From Siphonodentalium dalli (Eukaryota > Mollusca > Scaphopoda > Gadilida > Siphonodentaliidae), in NCBI GenBank assembly GCA_032622095.1, contig CP136066.1:12113784-12177783 (forward strand): DNA of 64,000 nucleotides, read 5' to 3'. The notes beneath the pieces are model-generated. The model made no database searches and was not told the DNA's origin. It worked only from the letters and a program-made list of their open reading frames with translations. Positions 11,174 to 21,373 of this stretch are shown here, one piece after another (within the stretch, counting starts at the first letter, position 1; each line of letters starts with the position of its first letter). Position numbers and translations under genes: made by a program.

Positions 11174-11557
11174 ATTAAAGACATATTATGTACTTGTTCG
11201 GGTGCGTGAAACTGATAAGTTAGTATTCAGGCGCTATGACAACTGAAGGAATGTAATATTCTACCAACATCGCCGAAAATTTGAAGCAAATCGACCGTAC
11301 CACGCTATAGAAAACATCGTCAGAACTACGAGAAATTGTAGTTATTTACTACTCGATTCGGGACGCATCTGTCGGGGATAAACTATAACGAAAACGATTT
11401 CGCCACCGAGAGTCACTGCATTTAATTCATATATAAGAACGACGGTGCGTGTTGTCATTTGGATATAATTATACTCTTTGAAAAAATTACTACTTTGAAC
11501 AAGATTATTCTCCATTTCTATTTGATCAACATACTGGAGTGCTTCACATCACTTTAA
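11174..11557 (+). mobile_element. Family G element, copy 2 (full length)
   Basis: TTAAAGACATATTATG to CACATCACTTTAA, about 384 bp, with TTAA at both ends and little terminal symmetry beyond TTAAAG. Copies also at 29312, 35139 and 39725. Confidence 0.7.
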
Positions 11558-11859
11558 TGTGTAAAGTGTTTCACGCACTCGACTGCTTGAGTTGTCCTGG
11601 TATTTCCATGTGGGACATAAAACCATGCCTTACCATCGGATACCCCATATATATATATAACGAATGATATATGATCCGTTATGTCGACAATTAAATGTGA
11701 CGCGGCGATAAATATACGAATGGGTGAATGCACGGCTCACCCACACACCACACTGATTGCACTTATATACTCCGAATCTACACGTGTATCCGCCGAATAC
11801 TTCCGGATTCGTGTTTTCACATGGGCCGGTGTGTATTACTCACGAACTTTCAGGGCCGT

Positions 11860-12200
11860 GGCTATAGGGGCCCCAGTTTACGGGGTGTCCTCCTTGAAAT
11901 GTCCAACTGCAACACCCCCCCCCCCCCCCCGACCTGAACCAGACCAAACTCCCCTTGCAGCCCACACCCTTTGGTTTGAACTATCCAACCTGTATCTCAA
12001 AACTTTCAAACTGTTGGAAATGTCTATCCTTGACACCCAACTAAGGTTGGAACAATTTCGAACTGATGGCTTTTTCATATAATTTTGTTTACCAAAAGTA
12101 GAACAATACTGTTGGTCTGAGAACCATAAATTCCCTAATTATACCGGTTGAAAAATGAGAACAATTTCAATCTATATGTGGTTTAAAAGTTCCATTTAGG
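11860..12200. repeat. Degenerate family J copy with C-run
   Basis: C14 run near 11922 followed by GGTTTGAACTATCCAACC and AAACTGTTGGAAATGTC, words shared with 18.7-19.0 kb and 48.6-49.1 kb. The 133-codon frame across it (11681-12082) has no recognised domain. Confidence 0.45.
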
Positions 12201-12510
12201 CATGAAATTTCAAACTTTTGAACAATTTGACAAAAGAATTCCCCCACAACGCCTGTCGCCACCACGTCCATGCTCGCGATGTTCCATAAAATATTGAAAA
12301 TGTTTGTATCCTGATTACAGTTTGCCACATCTCGAAATTCAGTCAATGGCATCAAAGTGACCATATGAATATCATGTGTCATAACTATATATATATAGTT
12401 CACATATATATAGGGCACATGCGTATTTCCAATTTATGTGTCTGCAAATATCTTAACCCAGTATTCACTCAACCCAATATAAATTGACACCAATAAAGAC
12501 TGAACGGTTT

Positions 12511-13049
12511 TAGATCATGCCATGAATCTCTACTCTGGCTATAACGCCTGTGGGGGTCATATTCCAGCAGTACAAAACCAGGGAACTTTTTGAAGTTTTG
12601 ACAGGGAACTTTATAAAGTCGAAAATATTACGTGGGGAATATATTTCTTAGCTGTTATCTATTCCTTAATAATGTACTTCACAGTAGGTAATTGTCCCAA
12701 CTCAATATTTCGTGATTTTCTCTGACGTTTGTTAGCCGATATCGCAACAAACATCGAATTAATTACCCAGTATAGAAACAGGTAGAAATTCTATAATTGT
12801 AAGCGACGCAAAGTAAAATCGCTCATAAATTCACTCATATCTTAAAATTTCGAGTTAGGATCTTCAACCACAGTGAAGTACATTATCAAGGAACAGATAA
12901 TAACTAAGAAATATAATCCCCGCGTTATTTTTTCGACTATATAAGGTTCCCTGTCAAAACTTCAAAAAGTTACAACTTACAAGGCTTTGTACTGGTTGAG
13001 TATGATCTCTACGGGCGTTAGCCAGAGTAAAGATTTATGGCATGATCTA
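12511..13049. mobile_element. Family E foldback MITE, copy 1
   Basis: Tips TAGATCATGCCATGAATC and TTTATGGCATGATCTA. Arms of about 240 bp pair through CTCTGGCTATAACGCC/GGGCGTTAGCCAGAG and AATATATTTCTTAG/CTAAGAAATATAA. TA ends suggest a mariner-like target. Copy 2 is at 37008-37529. Confidence 0.82.
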
Positions 13050-13123
13050 CGCCAATGTGAACAGTCGACACAACTACTCTAATTGTCGCTGTGTTTTATG
13101 AATTGCGTTATATGGCTTGCGTT

Positions 13124-13353
13124 GACACCGACCCTTACTTATCATGAACTTGACACCAACCCTTACTTATCATGAACTTGACACCAACCCTTACTTATCA
13201 TGAACTTGACACCAACCCTTACTTATCATGAACTTGACACCAACCCTTACTTATCATGAACTTGACACCAACCCTTACTTATCATGAACTTGACACCAAC
13301 CCTTACTTATCATGAACTTGACACCAACCCTTACTTATCATGAACTTGACACC
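13124..13353 (+). repeat. 28-bp tandem repeat, 8.2 copies
   Basis: Eight full units of GACACCAACCCTTACTTATC plus ATGAACTT, almost invariant apart from a G in the first unit. The low divergence indicates a young expansion. Confidence 0.92.
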
Positions 13354-13415
13354 GCTGGAAGGTTACCGAAATTAGAGCGACTCTGTCTACGTCGAGGTAT
13401 TTTCAGACAAACACA

Positions 13416-13596
13416 CAAGCCTTGAAATAGGGTGTCTGCCATTTGCAGAATGAGGTCATTCTGCTTACACCACAGCATAATGAGGTTCCCAGAGGGTGAA
13501 TTTGGTGATGCTAGCCCGCTATGCGGGGTAGCATCACTAAATTCACCCTCTGGGGACCTCATTCTGCAAATGACAGACACCCTATTTCAAGGCTTG
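13416..13596. mobile_element. Family B MITE, copy 3, with perfect 8-bp TSD
   Basis: 181-bp element, tips CAAGCCTTGAAATAGGG and CCTATTTCAAGGCTTG. CAAACACA lies directly outside both ends (13408-13415 and 13597-13604). This copy fixes the family's borders and target size. Confidence 0.9.
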
Positions 13597-13604
13597 CAAA
13601 CACA

Positions 13605-14383
13605 GTCTATGTTCACCTTATTAATATGTAACTTAATTTTGATTGTCGCATGGTTCATGCTTATAAACACTGCACCAAATAGGCATCAACTCTGGAACAT
13701 ATAATCCAAACTTTAAAGTTCTGCAAGTATTGTCGAAAATGAACTTGGAACACCCAAGTATGGCGCATGCGCACTCATTTGCAGGGCTTTCGCGTGTAAT
13801 GTCGTGTTTTCCATCTCGGAGATTGAACTTCAGTGCATTCATGAGACGTTCGCATTCGGCTCAGACGTATATATAGACTGGAGCCATTAGTTTAGATAAG
13901 AGAGTGGTCTGTTCCTTCTCACAGTTGACTTTAGCGCCATTAACATGCCATGAGATTTACCAAAGTACTACATTTCACCGCGGTCTATCCATAACAATGA
14001 CATCTTACGTATCGCTACAACCCACCGCCACGTGACCAAACTCACGAGTTCACGGGGTGTATACACTTCAAATGAAGCACGTTTGTGGTTTTGGGTGAAA
14101 GTTAAGGATCCGTCTGGTTTGCTACAATGATGATATGGGTATATCCTGTCTACCCGGCAGGCAGAGATTAACGACTTGGCCGGCGGAGATTATAGTCCAT
14201 ATTAAAACACCTGCGGTCCAGTGTTGTCACAGTCCATAACTGTTGGTGGTGACTAACGTTTAATAGCGTGAGCCACATTCAGTTTATTTATTATACACGT
14301 TTTATTATTTGTTTGTAAAGATGTATTATGAATTATTATCAGTGTTTTAAGTAGAGTTCACTACTGAATATATATACTGTTAG
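13605..14383. other. Unassigned intron 1 DNA upstream of the FLYWCH gene
   Basis: No repeat family or gene seen. The last 100 bp before the FLYWCH ATG are AT-rich. TTAG directly precedes the ATG at 14384, so a 5' untranslated intron is possible. Confidence 0.35.
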
Positions 14384-14714
14384 ATGCCCTGGTCTGACAT
14401 AAACACGATGGCAAACACACAAGTGAACGTAAATTATATTCCAAATACTAGAGGTGGAAAGTATCTGGTATATGATGACTACAAATTCTCCGTTAAATCA
14501 AGGAGAAATGATCGAATTCATTGGCGATGTTGTAAGAAAGACTGCCGTGCAACCACCAACACTGAGAACGATATGGTGATATCCAACAGCGGCAACCATA
14601 ACCACGAATCTGATTTCAACCAAGTAGCAGCAGATTCCTGGATTGCAGACCTCAAAAAGCTTGTTAAGACAAGTAACAAGCCAGTAACAACGCTATACCA
14701 GGAAGAAATAGGAA
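14384..14714 (+). CDS. FLYWCH zinc finger / MULE-type protein, exon 1 (residues 1-110)
   Basis: An FLYWCH-type zinc finger at about residues 22-75: GGKYLVYDDYKF, then WRCCKKDC (Cys49/50 and Cys54) and the HNH ligand pair (His72, His74). FLYWCH fingers bind DNA and are often fused to Mutator-like (MULE) transposases. A second in-frame ATG at residue 9 (14408) is an alternative start. The exon ends after GGA A at a GTATGT donor (14715), leaving phase 1, and the ATG...stop frame (to 14725) is just read-through. It lies in intron 1 of the kinase gene on the opposite strand. Confidence 0.82.
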
Positions 14715-14933
14715 GTATGTACTGAGTAAATTTAATTTCGCATTCTCATTAATCTGGCAACGCTCTTTATATTAGTATTCAGAAAGAAAACTAAGCAAGT
14801 AATAACTAAAGTAAAACTGGTGTAATGTTATATTATATATATTATAATTATTATTAAAGAATAGAGAATACTAAGCAAGTAATAACTCTATTAATGTTTA
14901 TAATTTAACCATGCTATTTTTTCTCTCCAACAG

Positions 14934-15403
14934 ATCTTCGAGCAGACGAGACCGACCCTGAAATTATAGCGAAAATCCCGACATATTACAGCGTCAAAAC
15001 AGCATTGTATCATGCCAGAGCCGAAAACCAGCCAAAGTTACCAATTCATCGTTCAGGAGTCGACCTTCCTGATGTATACAAAACAACAGCCAACAACCAC
15101 AACTTCCTACTAGCCGATGACGGAGAGACTGAAAAGATTCTGATATTCGCGACCAGAGAAAATTTAGCTGTTGCCGGAACGATCTTCTGTGATGGAACGT
15201 TTGAGAAAAGCCCAACGATCTTCTTTCAACTGTACACGATACACGCATTCGTCGCCGGAAAGATGTGCCCTTTGGATGTATTTCCCATACATGCACCCCC
15301 GCCCACCCTACTGAATCCTGAACATCCAGTTAACATCAGAGAGGACAGAATCCTGCCTATTTTAAAAATTTGCATATCAAAAGCTAGACTGAATTATATA
15401 TAA
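14934..15403 (+). CDS. FLYWCH zinc finger / MULE-type protein, exon 2 (residues 111-266), core truncated
   Basis: Acceptor TTTCTCTCCAACAG ends at 14933. Joining to exon 1 gives ...EEIG|N|LRADETDPEIIAKIPTYY in frame with the rest. The segment TIFCDGTFEKSPTIFFQLYT is the start of a MULE transposase domain, with the first catalytic Asp at residue 197. After GKMCPL (about residue 224) the reading no longer resembles the domain, and the frame stops at 15403. The second Asp and the Glu of the DDE triad are absent here. Either a further intron starts near GTATTT at 15279, or the copy is 3'-truncated. It could be a decayed MULE or a host FLYWCH gene derived from one. No terminal inverted repeats were identified. 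Confidence 0.78.
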
Positions 15404-15544
15404 ATTTTCGTCACCAACAACAAACATTCTATAGATAGGAAACTTTACTGTCCCAATTCCGAAAATTGGGAAAACATTTTTCTTAGAAATTACAGAATCT
15501 TCTGGCAACTGAAAGCTGAATGCCTATATATTTTGTATAAACCT

Positions 15545-15794
15545 TTAACCCTTTCATGACTGAAGCTGTGGTTGTGGTGCAGCATTAAAGACCCTGTGCC
15601 AGTGCATTCACTTATATATACCAGTCTCCCATAGGGAGCCTCGAATATATAAGAGTATGCACAGGCTTACAAGGTCAAGGTAAAGATTGTTAGGCCAATG
15701 CATTCTCTACGGGCGACTCGCATATATAAGAGAATGCATTGGGACAGGGTTTTCGCCAAAAAAAATCAGTAAGCTCCAGTCATGAAAGGATTAA
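15545..15794. mobile_element. Family A MITE, CATGACTGG shell
   Basis: Starts TTAACCCTTTCATGACTG and ends GTCATGAAAGGATTAA, with TTAA at both ends and two hairpin cassettes (the second damaged). Its right end abuts the sequence carrying the 35-bp minisatellite. Confidence 0.8.
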
Positions 15795-15856
15795 ACTACC
15801 CTTATGGAGCCCATCACAGACGTGAGCAGACGACCCTCAGCAATATGTATACAAGC

Positions 15857-16689
15857 TGCCACCTGTATGGGGCTCCACACAGGAATGGGACTGCCACCTG
15901 TATGGGACTCCACACAGGAATGGGACTGCCACCTGTATGGGACTCCACACAGGAATGGGACTGCCACCTGTATGGGACTCCACACAGGAATGGGACTGCC
16001 ACCTGTATGGGACCCCACACAGGAATGGGACTGCCACCTGTATGGGACTCCACACAGGAATGGGACTGCCACCTGTATGGGACTCCACACAGGAATGGGA
16101 CTGCCACCTGTATGGGACTCCACACAGGAATGGGACTGCCACCTGTATGGGACTCCACACAGGAATGGGACTGCCACCTGTATGGGACTCCACACAGGAA
16201 TGGGACTGCCACCTGTATGGGACTCCACACAGGAATGGGACTGCCACCTGTATGGGACTCCACACAGGAATGGGACTGCCACCTGTATGGGACTCCACAC
16301 AGGAATGGACTGCCACCTGTATGGGACTCCACACAGGAATGGGACTGCCACCTGTATGGGGCTCCACACAGGAATGGGACTGCCACCTGTATGGGACTCC
16401 ACACAGGAATGGGACTGCCACCTGTATGGGGCTCCACACAGGAATGGGACTGCCACCTGTATGGGACTCCACACAGGAATGGGACTGCCACCTGTATGGG
16501 ACTCCACACAGGAATGGGACTGCCACCTGTATGGGACCCCACACAGGAATGGGACTGCCACCTGTATGGGACTCCACACAGGAATGGGACTGCCACCTGT
16601 ATGGGACTCCACACAGGAATGGGACTGCCACCTGTATGGGACTCCACACAGGAATGGGACTGCCACCTGTATGGGGCTCCACACAGGAA
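15857..16689 (+). repeat. 35-bp minisatellite, 24 copies
   Basis: Unit TGCCACCTGTATGGGACTCC followed by ACACAGGAATGGGAC, with only GGGGCT/GGGACC variants, one single-base deletion near 16311 and a last copy lacking six bases. 35 is not a multiple of 3, yet no frame meets a stop, so all six frames stay open for about 275-330 codons. The resulting frames are artefacts. Confidence 0.95.
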
Positions 16690-16711
16690 GCTCCAGTCAT
16701 GAAAGGGTTAA
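16690..16711 (+). repeat. Orphan right end of a family A shell after the minisatellite
   Basis: CTCCAGTCATGAAAGGGTTAA follows the last repeat unit and equals the right tip of the family A shell at 15775-15794. The minisatellite is therefore bracketed by two right tips and appears to have grown inside, or between duplicated ends of, one MITE. Confidence 0.65.
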
Positions 16712-17291
16712 CACACTCAATCGTGAACGGATTCCCACATATAGATATCAATCTAAACATTTGAGTAATCTATTCGCCATTTGCTTGGATTAGAGCAGAC
16801 TGACAGATATACGAAAGTCAAATAGCACATGGAGAGGCAGGCATGGCTATCGATTCCCCCTCTCCATCGATCGCCATGCACGTCACTGTGGAGTAAGTAG
16901 GGATGTTCATGTGACAAGTTCTGGTGTGTTATGTACATTGTGTCTGACTAAGCTAACACCACATCTACCAAACTAGAATGACAGAAACCAAGTCAGAGTA
17001 ATGCACACCGGTTGACCAAGAATGCCATTTTGTTAGTCAAAAAAGGTTTCAGTAAAAAAGTAAAATGGCAAAAAACACATTCGTCATTTAAGTTTACCCA
17101 ATTGGCGGCACAAAAATGTGTGGACGTTAAGAACAAGAGGAGGATGTCTGCAAAGCATATGCGACAACGGGTGTATAATATGAGCAAGGTCCCAATCACG
17201 TGCAGATACTTGGATCATCGTATGGCATGGAATATCAGGGCCATTGTTATATATATATAGAGCGCCCCCGCGCGATCACCACCACCGCGTC
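16712..17291. other. Unassigned intron 1 DNA
   Basis: No repeat family or gene seen. Short frames on both strands (about 60-80 codons) show no domain. Confidence 0.35.
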
Positions 17292-17585
17292 CCTGTGCAT
17301 GGAGTACGTTGTTAAGGTGACCTGTGCATGGAGTACGGTTGTTAAGGTGACATGGAGTACGGTTGTTAAGGTGACCTGTGCATGGAGTACGGCTGTTAAG
17401 GTGACATGGAGTACGGTTGTTAAGGTGACCTGGAGTACGGTTGTTAAGGTGACATGGAGTACGGTTGTTAAGGTGACCTGTGCATGGAGTACGGTTGTTA
17501 AGGTGACATGGAGTACGGTTGTTAAGGTGACATGGAGTACGGTTGTTAAGGTGACCTGTGCATGGAGTACGGCTGTTAAGGTGAC
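17292..17585 (+). repeat. 24/30-bp minisatellite, 11 units
   Basis: Units share GGAGTACGGTTGTTAAGGTG. A CCTGTG hexamer is present in some, giving 30 instead of 24 bp. Both lengths are multiples of three, which keeps frames open on both strands. It lies about 170 bp downstream of the kinase exon 1 donor, within intron 1. Confidence 0.92.
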
Positions 17586-17753
17586 AAGTTCTGGTTTTTC
17601 TGTTGAACTGATCACTTAACAATCCCATCAGATGCATGACACACGTTTAGTCAAGTAGGTTTACACGAGTGATCGGCGTTGTGGAAACCCTAATTTTAAT
17701 ATATTTCATATAAATGGATGTTGAAGCTGCTGCGTATAAACACGTAACCTCAC

Positions 17754-18365
17754 CTTGACCAAATTTCCATGTGACAGAGCATTGAGAACGAAGAATTCCT
17801 TTATTATCTTTTTCGCGGCTTTTCTGTAGCACTGATCTATGGTTCCGCCAGCCCCGAGACATGTCCTTACGTCCTGACCTTCTATGTCCACCGTTTTCAC
17901 AGCCACATACTTATCACCTATCTTCCCTCTGTACACTGCCTTCGTCCAACCGGAAGCGATGTATGATCTCTCTTGAATCCTATCGATATCTGCGCATGTG
18001 AACAATTCCTTTGAAGAAATGTTCGCAAGTTTTGCTAGGTCAAGGCCAATGTCAAACAGAGGCGGTGCATGGGAAGACTCTCCCACATTCTCCATCAATT
18101 TTCGTAACCTGCTTCCGAAGTTTTCGTAACCACGATACGCTCCAGCATCAACAAGTTGTCGTCCATGTGGGTTGAGCATGTGATTATATTCCTCGCGATC
18201 GTATTGGTCGGAATACTTTGACACATATATTTCTTCTTCTGGTGAGTTTCTGTGAAAACTGTGATATAGTAATAGAATATTTCCCGCCAATATTGTCAAC
18301 AAACAGAATGAGCAGACGTACAAAACATCCACGAATTTCAGAAACGATCTTCGTCGACGCGCCAT
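17754..18365 (-). CDS. PKDCC: PKDCC/VLK-like kinase, exon 1 (residues 1-204): signal anchor and N-lobe
   Basis: Start ATG is at 18365, with G at -3 and G at +4. Residues 3-6 are four arginines, followed by a hydrophobic stretch at about 11-34, which fits a type II signal anchor or long signal peptide. A luminal linker follows with an N-glycosylation sequon at N115. The kinase N-lobe has a degenerate glycine loop at 136-147 (IASGWTKAVYRG), the beta-3 lysine in VAVK at K157, and a likely alpha-C glutamate at E190. Cysteines 124, 169 and 179 resemble the family's conserved cysteines, and the CYRKAAKKIIKE block resembles PKDCC. The open frame runs 15 codons past the exon, but a consensus donor AAG|GTGAGG ends the exon at 17754, exactly in phase 0. 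Read-through residues after K204 should not be annotated. Confidence 0.95.
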
Positions 18366-18437
18366 TTCATTCGGCGCGCGAAGTCCTTTCCCGATTCACG
18401 TCATTTCTTTTGGTTTCACTAACAGTGAAAATATATA
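18366..18437 (-). promoter_or_regulatory. Putative core promoter and short 5' leader of the kinase gene
   Basis: On the minus strand a TATA-like TATATATT lies at 18430-18437, about 65-72 bp upstream of the kinase ATG. A CRE-like TGACGTGA lies at 18396-18403, near where a TATA-driven start would fall. The leader would be only 30-40 nt. It contains an out-of-frame upstream ATG five bases before the main start, opening a 10-codon frame that ends inside exon 1. TATA-like strings are common in AT-rich DNA, so this is tentative. Confidence 0.3.
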
Positions 18438-18639
18438 CTGGACATCTGCGTTTATATGTTGACGTCTCGATGAAGGCAATATTCAATCCATGTGTCTATC
18501 ATCTGTCTGAAAAGATAAAGAGCGGAGTTGAATAGTTTTGGTATATTACCGCTGTATAGTATAGATATGCATGGATGCCGGTGGTCAAAGATGTAATGAG
18601 GTCAAATTCATAAGTCACGTTATTGACTAACATGACCTC

Positions 18640-19060
18640 GTTCGGGGAGTCTAACTTGGAATTTCCAAACTGCATCTCTGAACCAAACTGAATTTCTCAC
18701 ACAGGGATGTGGCGACAGGGGTGAGTTTGTGGCGTCTACCCACCACAACTTTGGTCACCTGAACTGTTGGAAATGTCATGCCCTGCAAATTTGTTGGGAA
18801 TTTTACACAATCTATATGTTGTAATTGTTCTCATTGTTTGATTTTCTTACCAATAATTTGTGGGAAATTGTTGTTTTTAGACCAACAGTGGACTATCGTT
18901 CTACATTTAGTCAAATGTTTGGTTTGAAATTGCTATCAGTTGGAAATTTCCAACCCAATGAGGGGGCGGGTGCAAATTTGGTGTGGTTCGAGTGGCGGAT
19001 TGAGTTGTAAGTATGAAGGTGGACGGCTGAACACCCCCACCCAACAGAGAACCTATAGCC
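18640..19060. repeat. Degenerate family J copy upstream of the kinase gene
   Basis: Contains GGAATTTCCAAACTGC, GAACTGTTGGAAATGTC and GTTGGAAATTTCCAACCC, words shared with 11.9-12.2 kb and 48.6-49.1 kb, and ends in C/G-rich sequence. Borders not resolved. Confidence 0.45.
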
Positions 19061-19210
19061 ACTTCTCTATTGATTGCGACCTCTATTATTATTGTTCCAC
19101 CATGCAACACAACAACAATATTTCAGGCATGGAATTCCAATTGATATACATTTTATGTTATATCGGCATGTTTTGAATGAGTGACAATCATATATATAGT
19201 GGTGAAACAC

Positions 19211-19365
19211 CATTCCGGGCACTCGGAAATCATATCGGATGGCGGAACCAAGCACTCCCTTCTATATAGCACTAAGATAGCCCACTACTCCCAGCCACGT
19301 TCCCGGAAATCATATGGGATGGCGGAACCAAACACCCACTTCTATAGCACTAAGATGGCCCACGT
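19211..19365 (+). repeat. Tandem duplication of about 75 bp
   Basis: GGAAATCATATCGGATGGCG...CACTAAGATAGCCCA is repeated once with changes (ATGGGATGGCGGAACCAA and AAGATGGCCCA). Confidence 0.7.
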
Positions 19366-19657
19366 GTGACACCATGAATTATATTAGATAAATATTGCCC
19401 AAATTGCCTCAGAATGCACTGAACTGTTTCCACATCGGTAATTCCCCACCAGTTCGGTGCAATTATCCGAGGGAAAGCGATTCGCACTCTACTCATACGG
19501 AATAATTAGATAACTGATTGTTCGATCATAGCCATATATATATTGTGTACGTTTGGGGGAAGCGTGTGCGGTTTGTGGTGAATTCAGCCACAATAGCCAT
19601 ATATGGACATTGGTGTGTATATATATATATATGGAAGATATATCAGTGCAGACGTAC

Positions 19658-19921
19658 TTAACCCTTTCATGAGGGGAGCTGCGCTGGTGCAGCATTAAAA
19701 TCCAGTGCCAGTGCATTATCTTATATATAGTCTCCCATATATATAGGGAGTCTCACATATAGCAGAGAATGGAATGGCTTACAAGGTCAATGTAAATTGT
19801 GAGGCCAATATATTCTCTTATATATGCGAGACTCCCTATGAGAGACTCGCATATATAAGAGAATGATTTGGCACAGGGATTTTCGCAAAATTTCAGGAAG
19901 CTCCAGTCATGGAAAGGTTAA
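19658..19921. mobile_element. Family A MITE, CATGA shell
   Basis: TTAACCCTTTCATGAGG at the left and CTCCAGTCATGGAAAGGTTAA at the right, TTAA both sides, with two partly decayed hairpins. Confidence 0.78.
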
Positions 19922-20619
19922 AAGGAAGCCCATTCGCCGAGAGTTAAGAAGCGTATAATATGAGAAAAACGCGTCCAGTGGTATACGAACCATGGTTTCT
20001 CGACAATTCGATATTCCAAGTAAACCTACCTCACAATCCGTCACAAGAAACATACACAAAATGGGGTAGAAATAGGTAAAGAAACCATTATCGGCAACTG
20101 GTTCTCGACAATTTTCGACAACTTGAAGTTATATTATAGATTCAGCCTTCGAGGAATGCATGCCATGCATTCATTTATATTTTATGTCACGGTCCAAGTT
20201 ATAAAGATATAGATACAGATATAAAGATATAGATAGCCACATATATATACTGTCAACAAGGAATTTGGGGACATTTGAGCTTCAAGGATTGGGCGCCAAA
20301 ACATGTAACAGGCTATTTCCCTATCCTCCAAGTACATGAGCAGAAACTCGCCGATGGTCAAGCAAGTGTGATATTTACCAGGTAATGCAGGCCTCGTTTG
20401 TAGGATTTACATTGTTACGGGCGTCCTTTATATTCATAAGTGTCCCGCTAAGAGATACCATACAGTCATTATTTGATGCATCCTGTTTCGTCAAGTACAC
20501 ATATATGAAGAACTCCACCCACGGATAATTCAACTCAATTGTGTGTTTGTTAACTCTGCATTGGTGGTACACTCGACTAACATGCTAAAGCAAAATGTAT
20601 TGTCCACTTGTTACAATAT

Positions 20620-20762
20620 TCATTAAAAAATTGTTAGGCCAATGCATTCTCTTATATATGCGAGGCGACCTATGGTCGACTCGCATATATAAGAGAATGC
20701 ATTGGCACAGGGTAAAAAAATCCCGACTTACGACTGGATTTTATATGGCGGGTCACATATAG
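20620..20762. mobile_element. Family A cassette, right half of the GTGACCCGCC shell
   Basis: One intact hairpin (GCCAATGCATTCTC...GAGAATGCATTGGC), then CACAGGGTAAAAAAATCCCG and the shell tip ATGGCGGGTCACATATA. The left half is missing. Confidence 0.7.
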
Positions 20763-20832
20763 CAACGTTCACCATTCAAGTTCAAAAATAGCATATAGTT
20801 CTTTCTCGGAAATTTTTAATTTATATTTTCTC

Positions 20833-21373
20833 GTGCATGGTGATATCGGGTTTCACTCAGAAAGGGTTAATTTATGTTTTATCGTGCATGGTGATATCGG
20901 GTTTTACACAGGAAGGGTTAATTTATATTTTCTCGTTCATGGTGATATCGGGTTTTACTCAGAAAGGGTTAATTATGTTTTCTCGTTCATGGTGATATCG
21001 GGTTTTACTCTGTAAGGGTTAATTTATGTTTTCTCATGCATGGTGATATCGGGTTTTACTCTGAAAGGGTTAATTTGTGTTTTATCGTGCATGATGATAT
21101 CGGATTTTACGCAGAAAGGGTTAATTTCGGTTTTCTGGTGCATGGTGATATCGGGCTTTACTCTGAAATGGTTAATTTATGTTTGTTCGTGCATGGTGAT
21201 ATCGGGTTTTACTCTGAAAGGGTTAATTTGTGTTTTATCGTGCATGATGATATCGGGTTTTACGCAGAAAGTGTTAATTTCGGTTTTCTGGTGCATGGTG
21301 ATATTGGGTTTTACTCTGAAAGTGTTAATTTATATTTTCTCGTGCATGGTGATATCAGGTTTTACTCTGATCA
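20833..21373 (+). repeat. 51-bp minisatellite, about 10.5 copies
   Basis: Each unit contains GTGCATGGTGATATCGGG and AAAGGGTTAATTT. 51 is a multiple of three, so a 17-residue motif (MHGDIGFYSERVNLCF...) repeats in one frame. Units vary at several sites and one carries a 1-bp deletion, so it reads as DNA satellite rather than gene. Confidence 0.88.

Larger units (their letters stand above)
1074..18365 (-). other. PKDCC: PKDCC/VLK-like kinase gene, span of the four visible exons
   Basis: Locus span of a secreted tyrosine kinase gene read on the minus strand. Exons are 17754-18365, 6017-6145, 2450-2658 and 1074-1330. Introns are about 11.6 kb, 3.4 kb and 1.1 kb, and a fourth intron starts at 1073. 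All four junctions carry GT donors and AG acceptors and keep frame (phases 0, 0, 2, then 1). The joined product is 402 codons plus one base. Vertebrate PKDCC is about 490 residues from memory, so roughly 90 C-terminal residues should lie beyond position 1. The family acts in the secretory pathway and outside the cell, phosphorylating tyrosines of secreted and matrix proteins. Assignment to PKDCC rather than its relatives (DIPK, POMK, FAM20) rests on remembered motifs. Confidence 0.9.

Noticed and set aside
15782-16793. Six overlapping ORFs of 275-329 codons
   Set aside because: All lie on a 35-bp tandem repeat without stops in any frame; no flanking domain or splice context.
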